From: Verrucomicrobiia bacterium | Lineage (GTDB): Bacteria; Verrucomicrobiota; Verrucomicrobiia; Limisphaerales; JADLHS01 | Reading direction: 5' to 3' | Assembly: GCA_011525685.1 (NCBI GenBank) | Contig: WYBW01000080.1 | Span: 38,319-102,318, forward strand | DNA: 64,000 nt | Shown here: in pieces, positions 33,851 to 42,794 of the stretch | Position numbering within the stretch: position 1 is the first letter of the stretch | How the letters are laid out: every line of letters starts with the position of its first letter | The notes under the pieces: generated by a model | The model's database searches: none | What the model was told of the DNA's origin: nothing | What the model saw: only the letters and a program-made list of their open reading frames with translations | Translations under genes and position numbers: made by a program

Positions 33851-34840
33851 ATGAGCACAGGAATCAACGCGATCAACGAAGCGGTCAAGGAAGCGAGCGC
33901 CTTTACGCGTCCGCTGTTCAACGAACTGGGAAAAGTCGTCGTCGGCCAGCATTATCTGACCGAGCGGCTCGTCATCGGTCTGCTGGCCAATGGCCATGTG
34001 TTGCTGGAGGGCGTGCCCGGCCTGGCCAAGACCCTCGCCGTGAAATCGCTGGCCGCCTGCATCCACGTAAAGTTCTCCCGGCTTCAGTTCACCCCGGACA
34101 TGCTGCCGGCCGACGTCATCGGCACGCAGATTTACAACCCGCAATCGGGTGGATTCTCCACGCGCAAAGGCCCCGTGTTCGCCAACCTGATCCTCGCGGA
34201 CGAAATCAACCGCGCGCCGGCCAAGGTGCAAAGCGCGTTGCTCGAAGCCATGCAGGAAAAGCAGGTCACCATCGGCGACCAGACCTTCAAGCTCGAAGAG
34301 CCGTTTCTCGTGCTGGCCACGCAGAATCCGATTGAGCAGGAGGGAACTTATCCTCTGCCGGAGGCGCAGGTTGACCGTTTCATGCTGAAACTGAAGATCG
34401 GCTATCCCTCGCGCGGGGAGGAGCGCCAGATTCTGGACCTGATGGCCCGCACTTCCGGCACGCCCGCCGCCAACGCCGTCGTTGACCCCAGGGACATTCT
34501 CAAAGCCCGCGAAGTCATTAACGACATCTATATTGACGACAAGGTGAAGGAGTACATCGTGGACCTCGTCTGCGCCACGCGCGAACCGGAGCAGTACAAG
34601 ATCGAGGTGAAGGACTTCATCCAACTCGGGGCCTCGCCGCGCGCGACGATCTGTCTGACGCTGGCCGCCAAAGCCTATGCGTTCCTCAAAGGCCGCGGCT
34701 ACGTGACGCCGCAGGACGTGAAAAGCATCGGCATGGATGTGTTGCGCCACCGCGTGGCCATCACCTACGAAGCCGAGGCTGAGGAAAAGACGAGCGAAAC
34801 CGTCATCCAGAAGATTTTTGATGAATTGCCGGTGCCGTGA
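33851..34840 (+). CDS. MoxR-family AAA+ ATPase
   Basis: A 329-residue AAA+ chaperone. Visible are Walker A GVPGLAKT, Walker B LILADEINRAP, sensor 1 LATQNPIEQEGTYPLPEAQVDRF and the C-terminal lid domain (RATICLTLAAKAYAFLKGRGYVTPQDVK). MoxR proteins work with von Willebrand A-domain partners, usually a DUF58 protein encoded next door, to mature metalloenzymes or envelope proteins. Here no DUF58 gene follows; the downstream 300 bases hold no gene. Confidence 0.92.
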   Translation: MSTGINAINEAVKEASAFTRPLFNELGKVVVGQHYLTERLVIGLLANGHVLLEGVPGLAKTLAVKSLAACIHVKFSRLQFTPDMLPADVIGTQIYNPQSGGFSTRKGPVFANLILADEINRAPAKVQSALLEAMQEKQVTIGDQTFKLEEPFLVLATQNPIEQEGTYPLPEAQVDRFMLKLKIGYPSRGEERQILDLMARTSGTPAANAVVDPRDILKAREVINDIYIDDKVKEYIVDLVCATREPEQYKIEVKDFIQLGASPRATICLTLAAKAYAFLKGRGYVTPQDVKSIGMDVLRHRVAITYEAEAEEKTSETVIQKIFDELPVP

Positions 34841-35143
34841 AGAAGGCCCGCTCCCCGTGAGATCCTCAATTGAATGTTTCCAGCCGGGCTTGGCAGTAAT
34901 TTCATTTACCTGCTGCCATGATCCCCCGCGACATTCTCCAAAGAGCAGGTCACATTGGAATCCGCACGATCTGCATTGTGACCGTTTCGCCAAGACGGCA
35001 ATTCACATTACGCGCGCACTTCGAGTGGGAGGCGGCGCCGCTTCATGAGCGAGGACTCTTGGGCGCGGGGACGGTGGGCATTCACCGCAGAGTCACGAAG
35101 TGAGCGAATCAACACTCCAGAACCAATGGGATCAATCTGCTGC
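34841..35143. other. Gene-free stretch after the MoxR gene
   Basis: No credible reading frame, RNA gene or terminator is visible in these 303 bases. The position is where a DUF58 partner gene would be expected. I see no recognisable remnant of one on either strand. Confidence 0.5.
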
Positions 35144-36115
35144 ATGAGACGTGACCAACGCCAGGACCACTCGTTGTGTTTTGTTGTAGTTGCCTTGCTG
35201 TGGGCGATGCCGTCCTTGGCCTCGACCAACTTCACCGAACGCGAACTGATCCGCGACCCGCGCTTCCGAAGTGGTTTCCTGCTGCTCGAGCCGAAACCGG
35301 GCAAACGCGTCGTCTATGGCGAAGCCACTGACGATGCTGCGCCAGCGAAACCGGCGTGGGATCTTTGCCAATGGTCCAGCCGTTTTCCGTTGGAGGCCGT
35401 CCGGGCACAGCGTTTATCCGGCGATAGGCTGTGCTTCACGAACGAAGCCAAGCGGATCTGTCTCGGCGACACAGGAATTGGCGGCAGCGATCTATCGCTG
35501 GGCGTGAATGCCAGTGCGGAATATGCCGGCCGCGCCCGTAAAACGTCCGAAGAACCCTGGATTCACCTTCTGGTGCAGCAGGAATTCGAGCAACCACCGT
35601 CGCTGGCCGATTTGGCCTCGTGCGGATTCCGCGTCGAAGCAAGGCTCATCCAATCGAAGCGGTCCCGCACGGACGACTACTCGCCCGCGCGGCACGCGGC
35701 GCAGTTCCTGATTTTTCTCACGGTGGCCAACCGCAATCCAAAGTCGCCCGGTTACGGACAGTATTTCTGGTTTGGCATACCCATTTACGATGACCGCGAA
35801 CGGATGGTGCCGGCCTATCAAGCGCCCGATTTCGGCGACACGAAAATGTTCATCTACACGGTGTCATCGGAAGAGTTCACAAAACAGAGCACGCACGACG
35901 GCCAGTGGGTCACTTTCTCCAAGGACCTGCTGCCACTTCTGCGCGAGGGGTTGGCGGCGGGTTGGCGGCGCGGTTTTATGGCCGGCTCACGCGAGTTGGC
36001 GGATTACCGGGCAACCGGGATTGTGGTCGGTTGGGAAGTGCCGGGCATTCTCGACGTGGAACTGGAACTGCGCAATCTGAGTTTGCGCGCCACCATGCCA
36101 AAGCCGGGCAAATAG
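35144..36115 (+). CDS. Secreted protein of unknown function
   Basis: A 323-residue protein with a signal peptide (SLCFVVVALLWAMPSLAS). The mature part is beta-rich, for example SDLSLGVNASAEYAG, GYGQYFWFGIPIYDDRERMVPAY, MFIYTVSSEEFTKQ and the C-terminal GWEVPGILDVELELRNLSL. The alternating pattern suggests a jelly-roll or galactose-binding-like sandwich, but I recognise no named domain. An alternative start at 35126 adds six residues. It converges on the receiver-domain gene at 36218. Confidence 0.75.
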   Translation: MRRDQRQDHSLCFVVVALLWAMPSLASTNFTERELIRDPRFRSGFLLLEPKPGKRVVYGEATDDAAPAKPAWDLCQWSSRFPLEAVRAQRLSGDRLCFTNEAKRICLGDTGIGGSDLSLGVNASAEYAGRARKTSEEPWIHLLVQQEFEQPPSLADLASCGFRVEARLIQSKRSRTDDYSPARHAAQFLIFLTVANRNPKSPGYGQYFWFGIPIYDDRERMVPAYQAPDFGDTKMFIYTVSSEEFTKQSTHDGQWVTFSKDLLPLLREGLAAGWRRGFMAGSRELADYRATGIVVGWEVPGILDVELELRNLSLRATMPKPGK

Positions 36116-36217
36116 CCCGAGCCGAAACTGGAGCACCGGCATGGTGATAAGCCGACACTCGCTTGGCTTGTTGGCGCGCGGCGGCAGGTTGCTCTGAGTC
36201 CTTCTCCGGCAGGCAGA

Positions 36218-36829
36218 TCAGATTTGGAACGTGGGGACGCACTCCGTTGACTGCGACGCGGCCGGCTGAGTCACTGTGCGTTCGATCACCGACAACAGGT
36301 CGCCGTGGTCAATCGGTTTGTGGAAGAACGCCAGCGCGCCGGCGGCCAGAGACCGGTTCTTGTATTGCATCGGATCGCCGCCGGTGATGACGATAAAGGG
36401 GATGTTCCGTGCTTCTTCCAGACGTCGCAGCCAGGACATGACCAGCAGCCCGTCCCAAGCCGCGGTTTCGACGTGCTGAGGCAGACTGATGTCCAAAAGG
36501 ATGAGGTCCGGCTTTTCCTTCCGAACCGCGCTGATGGCGCCCGGCCCGTCCATGGCGGTCACCACGTGATAGCCACGGGACTTCAGCTTCATGGACGTCG
36601 TCTTGAGGATGACCGGGTCGTCGTCAACGATGAGAATCTTCTTGGTCGGGTGGTTCGCGGCAGTTTCCGTCGAGGACGCAGTTCGAGCGCTCGATGGAGA
36701 ATCCGGCAACCCGCGCTCTCGGGCGGTGGACTTCGAGGCGAAGAGCCGCATCAGGAAGCTGCGCGGCCTGCCGTTGTCATCGAGTGAACCTGTCCCGTTG
36801 GCGATCATTGCAGTATTCAGTTCCTCCAC
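36218..36829 (-). CDS. Orphan response-regulator receiver protein
   Basis: A 203-residue protein with a variable, charged N-terminal extension of about 62 residues and one CheY-like receiver domain. The domain starts KKILIVDDDPVILK, with the phospho-acceptor Asp in DLILLDISLP, a Thr in FIVITGGD and the Lys in AFFHKPID. There is no output domain, so it may signal by protein contact. No histidine kinase is adjacent. Alternative start at 36808 (MIANGTG) would trim seven residues. Confidence 0.85.
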   Translation of the reverse strand: MEELNTAMIANGTGSLDDNGRPRSFLMRLFASKSTARERGLPDSPSSARTASSTETAANHPTKKILIVDDDPVILKTTSMKLKSRGYHVVTAMDGPGAISAVRKEKPDLILLDISLPQHVETAAWDGLLVMSWLRRLEEARNIPFIVITGGDPMQYKNRSLAAGALAFFHKPIDHGDLLSVIERTVTQPAASQSTECVPTFQI

Positions 36830-37158
36830 CTCACGCCGTCAAGGTAGTCCCAAACCACGAGCGATCAAACCGGGTGAGTGATGGTTTCGATCCCCGTCAG
36901 CCGCATAATTCCCACCCAAGGGATTCCCCGGGGTGAATGAATTAGAATGGCGGCAACTGGATCACTCATTGTTGTATCCAACGTTGTAAGCCAATCCCCA
37001 GCACGTGCATCGGTGAGATGACAGCGCAACCTCTGTGAATCAAAGGCCAACGCGGACGGGGAGGTCACGGGCAGGAGAGCGTTGGGATTTGTTCTTAGCA
37101 AGACCGTGGGATGGAAAGCGGATAGAATTCCAACAAGTCCTCGGGTCTGGAAAGAAAA
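36830..37158. other. Intergenic stretch upstream of the receiver gene
   Basis: About 330 bases between the receiver gene start and tRNA-Pro. I see a small palindrome at GGATTCCCCGGGGTGAAT but no reading frame with coding character and no RNA gene. It should contain the promoter of the receiver gene. Confidence 0.4.
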
Positions 37159-37236
37159 TGGTCGGGGCGGCGAGATTTGAACTCGCGACCTCTTGCACCC
37201 CAAGCAAGCGCGCTAGCCGGGCTACGCTACGCCCCG
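37159..37236 (-). tRNA. tRNA-Pro (anticodon GGG)
   Basis: On the minus strand the 5' acceptor strand CGGGGCG (37236-37230) pairs with CGCCCCG (37169-37163). It is followed by discriminator A and an encoded CCA (37161-37159). The anticodon stem CTTGC/GCAAG closes the loop TTGGGGT, giving anticodon GGG. The T-arm contains the standard GTTCAAATC loop. Confidence 0.95.
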
Positions 37237-37389
37237 ACCGAAGACCGGTACTCAGCCCGGCAAAATACTACCTGGACACATCGGCGATTCAATCACGAAG
37301 ATTGCCAGACCACCATTCCGCAGTAGTCGTCGCGCCGACCTTCGCCCGTCACAAATCAAGCAAACTCCCCTCACCACCGAGAATCAGGC

Positions 37390-38805
37390 TCATGCCCGTT
37401 TCTTGGCCATCGTGTGCGTGGCAAATCCGTAGAAGGCTTCGGCACATTCCATCAACGTCTCGGACAGAGTTGGATGAGGGTGGACGGTAAGCGCGATATC
37501 CTCCGCCGTCGCGCCCATTTCGATGGCGAGAGTGGCCTCCGCAATCAATTCGCCCGCGCCCGCGCCACAGATGCCGACGCCCAACACGCGTTCGCTCTCG
37601 GGATCAATGATCATTTTTGTCACTCCGTCCGTGCGGTCGAAGGACAGCGCCCGCCCGGAGGCCGACCACGGAAACTTCGAGACTTCGTATTTGATGCCGC
37701 GCTCCTTCGCCTCGGCTTCGGTCAATCCGCACCACGCCAGTTCGGGATCGGTGAACACGACCGCGGGAATCACCACGCTCTCGAATGTGCTCGCCTCGCC
37801 GTTGATGACTTCGACCGCAATGCGTCCCTCCTTGTGTGCCTTGTGCGCCAGCAGGATTCCGCCGGCGATGTCACCGATGGCATAAATGTTCGGATCGTCC
37901 GTCTGCTGCTTCGCGTTGACCTTGATGAAGCCCTTGTCATCCAGCGCGACCTTCGTGTGTTCCAACCCGAGATCGCCGCTGTTCGGCGTGCGGCCCACGG
38001 CCACCAGCACGCGATCATAGAATTCTTCCAGCTTCTGCCCGTTGAATTCCATCTCCACCTTGATCTGCTTGCCCACCGTGGACATGTTCGTGACCCGGGC
38101 TTTGAGGCGGATTTCCTTGAAGGCTTTCTTCGCGTTGGCCACGACCGGTCGCGCGAGGTCGGGATCCGCCCCCGCGAGCACGTTGTCCAGCGCCTCGACC
38201 ACGACGATTTTGCTGCCCAACGCGGCATACACCGTTCCCAATTCCATGCCAATGTAACCGCCGCCCACGACCAGCAAATTCTCGGGAATGTCCTCCACCT
38301 CGAGCGCCTCGCGCGAAGTCATGATGCGCGGATTGCCCAGGTCAAATGCCTTGGGCATCGCCGACTTCGAACCAACCGCGATGATGGCTTTGTCATACGC
38401 GATGAACTGCTGGCCCTGCTCGGTTTCAACGCGCAGGGTTTGGGAGTCCTCGAAGTAGCCGCGTCCCTGGATGATCTGGACGTTGCGCATTTTGGCCAGT
38501 TGCGCCACGCCGCCACCGAGCTTGGTCAGGATGGATTCCTTCCACGCCCGCAGCTTTGCCAGATCCACGCTCGGCTCGGTGAAGGTGATGCCGCGATGCG
38601 CCGACTCGCGCGCGGCGCTGATTTGGTGGGTGGCGTAGAGCAGCGCTTTCGACGGGATGCAGCCGCGGTTGAGGCAAACGCCGCCCAACCGCTTTTCGCG
38701 CTCGACCAGAATGACCTTCTTGCCCAGGTCGGCCGCGTAGAATGCCGCGGCGTAACCGCCCGGCCCGGCCCCAAGGACGACAATTTCAGTTTTGATCGGA
38801 TCCAT
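37390..38805 (-). CDS. lpdA: Dihydrolipoyl dehydrogenase (E3)
   Basis: Reoxidises dihydrolipoyl groups of 2-oxoacid dehydrogenase or glycine-cleavage complexes with NAD+. The 471-residue flavoprotein has the FAD-binding GAGPGGYAAAFYAADLG and the redox disulfide Cys44/Cys49 in GGVCLNRGCIPSKALL. The NAD-binding VVGGGYIGMELGTVYAALG, the second FAD motif IYAIGDIAGG and the C-terminal catalytic His in HPHPTLSE follow. It lies 10 bases downstream of the E2 gene in the same operon. Confidence 0.96.
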   Translation of the reverse strand: MDPIKTEIVVLGAGPGGYAAAFYAADLGKKVILVEREKRLGGVCLNRGCIPSKALLYATHQISAARESAHRGITFTEPSVDLAKLRAWKESILTKLGGGVAQLAKMRNVQIIQGRGYFEDSQTLRVETEQGQQFIAYDKAIIAVGSKSAMPKAFDLGNPRIMTSREALEVEDIPENLLVVGGGYIGMELGTVYAALGSKIVVVEALDNVLAGADPDLARPVVANAKKAFKEIRLKARVTNMSTVGKQIKVEMEFNGQKLEEFYDRVLVAVGRTPNSGDLGLEHTKVALDDKGFIKVNAKQQTDDPNIYAIGDIAGGILLAHKAHKEGRIAVEVINGEASTFESVVIPAVVFTDPELAWCGLTEAEAKERGIKYEVSKFPWSASGRALSFDRTDGVTKMIIDPESERVLGVGICGAGAGELIAEATLAIEMGATAEDIALTVHPHPTLSETLMECAEAFYGFATHTMAKKRA

Positions 38806-38815
38806 AAAATGCCCT

Positions 38816-40078
38816 TCAAAGCTTCACCAGTTCCTCACTGAACCCCTCCATCTCCTTGACCAAGTCCACGATGAAACGAGCCGCGGCGCCTCCATCAATC
38901 ACCCGATGGTCGTAAGACAAACCCAGCGGCGTCATCAGGCGCAACTCCACCCTGCCGTCGCGCGCCACGGGCTTCATCGCTCCCCGGCCCAGACCCAGGA
39001 TGGCCACTTCCGGCTTGTTGATGATGGGGGTGAAGTGCGCGCCGCCGATGGCGCCCTGGTTGGAAATCGTGAACGTGCCGCCCTTCAATTCGTCCGCGGT
39101 CACCTTGCGGTCGCGGGCTTTCTGCGCCAGTTGCTCCAGTTCCTTGGACAGCTCCAGCACGCTCTTCTGGTCCGCGTCGCGAATGACCGGCACGATCAAC
39201 CCCTGTTCAGTGTCCACGGCGATGCCGATGTGAAAGTATTCCTTGAGGACGATTTCCTGGGTGGCTTCGTCCAGACTGGAGTTGAACAGCGGATGCTTTT
39301 TCAACGTCTCGACCAGGGCTTTCACCACCAGTGGAGTCAGCGTCAACCGCGTGCCCTTCGCTTCGTAGGCTTGGGCCTGCTGCTTCCGCAACTCGTTCAG
39401 CCGTGTGAAATCCGCCTCGTCGAATTGGGTGACGTGTGGAATGGCGTTCCAGTTCTCCAACATCCGGCGCGCAATGACCTGACGCAGTTGCGTGAGCGGC
39501 TTCTTGGAGACCTTGCCCCACTTGGAAAAATCAATGGACTCGGCGGCTGGTTTGGCCGGCGCGGGTTCACCCGGCTTGGGTTTCTCGGTGAGCTTCTGCA
39601 GCCGCTGGATGTAGGCGCGCAAATCGCCCATCACGATCCGCCCGCCCGCCTCGCTGCCCCGCACGCGCCCAAGGTCAATGCCCAGTTCGCGCGCCAGTTT
39701 GCGGATGGAGGGCGAGGTCACCGGCGCAGCCACCGGCGGAGGCAGTTCGTCCTCACCCTCGAGGGGCGCAGGCTCGACCGGTGTTCCACCTTGGGTCACC
39801 GGTTCAGTCGCAGCAGCCGCCTGCGAGGCGGGTGTTTCGGCCGCGTCACTCCCCTGCAACGAAAGGATTTTTTGCCCGACGCTTAACTTGTCGCCGGGTT
39901 TCACGAAGATCTTCTCCACCACGCCCCCGGTGGTGGCCGGAATGCTGGCGACCGCTTTTTCGTTTTCCAGTTCGATGATGGCCTGGTCCTTGGCGATGGC
40001 ATCGCCTTCCTTCACGAAAATTGTCACCACCACACCCGAATCCGCGCCTTCACCCAGCTTGGGTAATTTGACATCCAT
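38816..40078 (-). CDS. 2-oxoacid dehydrogenase E2 (dihydrolipoamide acyltransferase)
   Basis: A 420-residue three-domain core subunit. The N-terminal lipoyl domain has the modified lysine in ELENEKAVASIPA. A Pro/Ala linker leads to the peripheral subunit-binding domain (SPSIRKLARELGIDLGRVRGS). The C-terminal catalytic domain has NPNSS-like FNSSLDEA, GTFTISNQGAIGG and the active-site HRVIDGGAAARF. The lipoyl sequence suits pyruvate dehydrogenase (aceF), but no E1 gene is in the window, so the substrate is not certain. Transcribed with lpdA. Confidence 0.93.
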   Translation of the reverse strand: MDVKLPKLGEGADSGVVVTIFVKEGDAIAKDQAIIELENEKAVASIPATTGGVVEKIFVKPGDKLSVGQKILSLQGSDAAETPASQAAAATEPVTQGGTPVEPAPLEGEDELPPPVAAPVTSPSIRKLARELGIDLGRVRGSEAGGRIVMGDLRAYIQRLQKLTEKPKPGEPAPAKPAAESIDFSKWGKVSKKPLTQLRQVIARRMLENWNAIPHVTQFDEADFTRLNELRKQQAQAYEAKGTRLTLTPLVVKALVETLKKHPLFNSSLDEATQEIVLKEYFHIGIAVDTEQGLIVPVIRDADQKSVLELSKELEQLAQKARDRKVTADELKGGTFTISNQGAIGGAHFTPIINKPEVAILGLGRGAMKPVARDGRVELRLMTPLGLSYDHRVIDGGAAARFIVDLVKEMEGFSEELVKL

Positions 40079-40338
40079 AGTTTAGAGGCTGAGAGCTTGG
40101 GCAAAATGCGCGTCCGTTCCTAGAAAAAAACTCACGTGCGTGCCGGAGCTCGGCTGGCCCGGCGCAATATACAGTTTACCTCCGGCTCGCGAACCCGTAT
40201 AAATCGAACCCATGGAACAACGGCGCCTACCGGAAGCCGCGGGCGGCCTTCGGGCGGCGGGGAGAGTCTCCCGCCAGCCGCGGTCGTTCGACTGATCCAT
40301 AACGCAACACCCGGTTAACTCAACTCGTGCAAAGGCAA

Positions 40339-41742
40339 ATGAAATCCCTCAAACTCAAAACCTACTCCTTGTCGCGTCGCGAATTCTTGCGGCGCACCTC
40401 GCTGGCCGCCGGAACGGCCGCGCTCGCTTTCCCGTACGTCGGCCGCGTCCTCGGTGCCAATGAGCGCATCAACGTGGCCTGCATCGGTGTGGGCGGCAAG
40501 GGCGACAGCGACTCCAACGACGCCGCGGCCAATGGCGGCAACATCGTGGCCATCTGCGACGTGGACCAGCGGACGCTCGACAAAAAGGGCCAGCGCTTTG
40601 CCCAGGCGAAGAAGTACCAGGACTTCCGCAAGCTGCTCGACGAAATGGGCAAGGACATTGATGCGGTGACCGTTTCCACCCCGGACCACACGCACGGCGT
40701 GGCGGCCATCCGGGCGATGAAGATGGGCAAACATTGTTTCGCGCAAAAGCCCCTGACACAGAACGTGGAGGAGGCGCGCATCGTGCGGAAACTGGCGGCG
40801 GAAAAGAAGCTGGCCACTCAGATGGGCAACCAGGGCAGCGCCGAGAGCGGACTGCGCCGCGCGGTGGAGGTCATCCAAGCCGGCGTGATTGGCAAGCCGG
40901 TTGAGTTGCATGTCTGGACCAACCGTCCGGTCTGGCCGCAGGCGTTGGACCGGCCACAGGGCGAGGACCCGGTGCCGGATTACCTGAATTGGGACGCGTG
41001 GCTGGGGCCGGCAGCGCTGCGGCCCTACAAGAACGGGGTCTATCACACCTTCAACTGGCGCGGCTGGTATGACTTCGGCACGGGCGCGCTGGGAGACATG
41101 GCCTGTCACACGGTCAACATGCCCTTCCGCGCGCTCAAGCTTGGCTACCCCACGGTGGTCGAATGTGAACTTGCGTCGCGGGTTTATCCTGAGACCTTTC
41201 CAAAGACCTCGCGCACCCGGTTCGAGTTTCCCGAACGCGATGGCCTGCCGCCGCTCAAGTTCTGGTGGTATGACGGCAACCCCGGTGACTCCATCAAACC
41301 GTTGCGGCCCGACGCGGAGGCGATCAAGGAAATCGTCAGCACGTTGGGCACGCTCCCACCCTCCGGCTGCCTGGTCATTGGTGACAAGGGCAAGTTGTTC
41401 TCGCCGGATGATTACGGCGCCCGCTTCTTCGTGGCCATGAAAGGCCAGGACGAAATGATCGCCGGCGACAAGCACGAAGCCTGCAAAGCCGTGCCGCAGA
41501 CGATCCCGCGTTCGCCCGGCCACATGCAGGAATGGTTCCGCATGATGCGGGAAGGCACCCCGGCGTATTCGAACTTCGACATCGCCGCGTATCTCACCGA
41601 GATCATTTTGCTGGGCTGCATTGCCTTGCGCGTCGGCGAAGGCCGTCGCATGGACTGGGACGGCCCCAACATGAAGTCCACCAACCTCCCCGAGGCGGCG
41701 CAGTACGTCCGACGCATGAACCGCAAAGGCTGGGAAGCCTGA
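40339..41742 (+). CDS. Tat-exported Gfo/Idh/MocA-family oxidoreductase
   Basis: A 467-residue protein with a twin-arginine signal (SLSRREFLRRTSLAAGTAALAF). An NAD(P)-binding fold follows (INVACIGVGGKGDSD, CDVDQRTLD), with the AQKPLTQN variant of the EKP motif and STPDHTHGVAAI. Its C-terminal part has YHTFNWRGWYDFGTGALGDMACH, typical of the large verrucomicrobial/planctomycete exported group. Such enzymes probably oxidise glycosides in the periplasm, with a tightly bound cofactor. It is the first gene of a same-strand carbohydrate cluster, but a terminator at 41766 separates it from the next gene. Confidence 0.9.
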   Translation: MKSLKLKTYSLSRREFLRRTSLAAGTAALAFPYVGRVLGANERINVACIGVGGKGDSDSNDAAANGGNIVAICDVDQRTLDKKGQRFAQAKKYQDFRKLLDEMGKDIDAVTVSTPDHTHGVAAIRAMKMGKHCFAQKPLTQNVEEARIVRKLAAEKKLATQMGNQGSAESGLRRAVEVIQAGVIGKPVELHVWTNRPVWPQALDRPQGEDPVPDYLNWDAWLGPAALRPYKNGVYHTFNWRGWYDFGTGALGDMACHTVNMPFRALKLGYPTVVECELASRVYPETFPKTSRTRFEFPERDGLPPLKFWWYDGNPGDSIKPLRPDAEAIKEIVSTLGTLPPSGCLVIGDKGKLFSPDDYGARFFVAMKGQDEMIAGDKHEACKAVPQTIPRSPGHMQEWFRMMREGTPAYSNFDIAAYLTEIILLGCIALRVGEGRRMDWDGPNMKSTNLPEAAQYVRRMNRKGWEA

Positions 41743-41765
41743 GCGCCAAGCAAGCTCAAACGACT

Positions 41766-41804
41766 CGCCCCCGGTGGAACGAACCGCCGGGGGCGTTGTT
41801 GTTT
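41766..41804 (+). terminator. Rho-independent terminator
   Basis: A perfect 9-bp GC stem (41766-41774 with 41787-41795) with a 12-base loop is followed by TTGTTGTTT. It lies 24 bases after the oxidoreductase stop and just before the ATG at 41814. Read-through or attenuation of the next gene is therefore possible. Confidence 0.75.
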
Positions 41805-41813
41805 CAAATCGAA

Positions 41814-42794
41814 ATGCCCATCCCTGAACTCTTCCACGGTCGTCTCACCCTGCCGGTCATCGGCGCGCCAATGTTCCTCGCCAGCGGGCCCGAACTGGTG
41901 ATGGCGCAGTGCAAAGCCGGCGTACCGGGCGTGTTTCCGAGCGTCAACGCCCGCTCGCCCGGGATGCTGGAGGAATGGCTGGTGCGCATTGAGCGCGAGC
42001 TCGAGGCATTTCGCGCCGCGCATCCGGACGCAGGGGTTGCACCGTTCGGAGTGAATCTCATTGTTCACAGCACCAATCCCCGGCTGCCCGAGGACCTCGC
42101 GCTGGTGGTGAAGCATCGCGTGCCGTTCATGGTCACTTCCGTCGGCAAACCCGCTGAAGCGGTCAGAGCCGTTCATGCCTATGGCGGCATCGTCTTTCAC
42201 GATGTAACGACCGTGAAGTACGCGCACAAGGCGATTGAAGCCGGCGTGGACGGGTTGATACTGGTCTGCGCGGGCGCGGGCGGACATGCGGGCACACTTT
42301 CACCTTTCGCGTTCGTGGCCGAAGTCCGGGAGTTTTGGTCCGGTCCGATTGCCCTGGCCGGGGCCATTTCGAGCGGGCGAGCAATCCGGGCAGCGGAGGT
42401 CCTTGGCGCGGACTTTGCCTACTTGGGCACGCGCTTTCTTGCCACCACCGAGGCGCACGTGCCGGACTCCTACAAACGCATGATCGTTGACCATGCCGCC
42501 GCTGACATTCTTTACACGTCAGCGTTCAGCGGCGTTCCGGGCAATTACCTGCGCCCGAGCATCGCCGCCAGCGGGATTGACGCCGAAACTCTGGTTGAAA
42601 CTCCAGGCAAACCCGCGCTCAAGATGTTCGCGCCTGAGGCCAACCAGCCGAAAGCATGGAAAGACATCTGGTCGGCGGGCCATGGCATTGGGACCATTCA
42701 TGAGATTCGTTCAGCGTCCGAAGTGATCACTGACCTGCGGAAGGAATACCAGGAAGCCTCCGGCGGGCAACCATCGGAGTTTATTCAACCATGA
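41814..42794 (+). CDS. Nitronate monooxygenase / 2-nitropropane dioxygenase-like protein
   Basis: A 326-residue FMN-dependent TIM-barrel protein. It opens with LTLPVIGAPMFLASGPELV and has VNLIVHSTNPRL, a phosphate-binding CAGAGGHAGTLSPFAFV motif with the usual catalytic-type His, IALAGAISSGRAI and GADFAYLGTRFLAT. Family members oxidise alkyl nitronates, detoxifying nitro compounds, but many are uncharacterised. Its stop overlaps the start of the GH106-like gene (ATGA, 42791-42794), so the two are translationally coupled. Confidence 0.88.
   Translation: MPIPELFHGRLTLPVIGAPMFLASGPELVMAQCKAGVPGVFPSVNARSPGMLEEWLVRIERELEAFRAAHPDAGVAPFGVNLIVHSTNPRLPEDLALVVKHRVPFMVTSVGKPAEAVRAVHAYGGIVFHDVTTVKYAHKAIEAGVDGLILVCAGAGGHAGTLSPFAFVAEVREFWSGPIALAGAISSGRAIRAAEVLGADFAYLGTRFLATTEAHVPDSYKRMIVDHAAADILYTSAFSGVPGNYLRPSIAASGIDAETLVETPGKPALKMFAPEANQPKAWKDIWSAGHGIGTIHEIRSASEVITDLRKEYQEASGGQPSEFIQP

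Noticed and set aside
34861..35103. Short plus-strand frames between the MoxR gene and the unknown secreted gene
   Set aside because: No ribosome-binding site, biased composition and no sensible protein character.
37414..38841. 475-codon open frame opposite lpdA
   Set aside because: Minus-strand lpdA is complete with both redox cysteines; the opposite frame is compositionally biased and meaningless.
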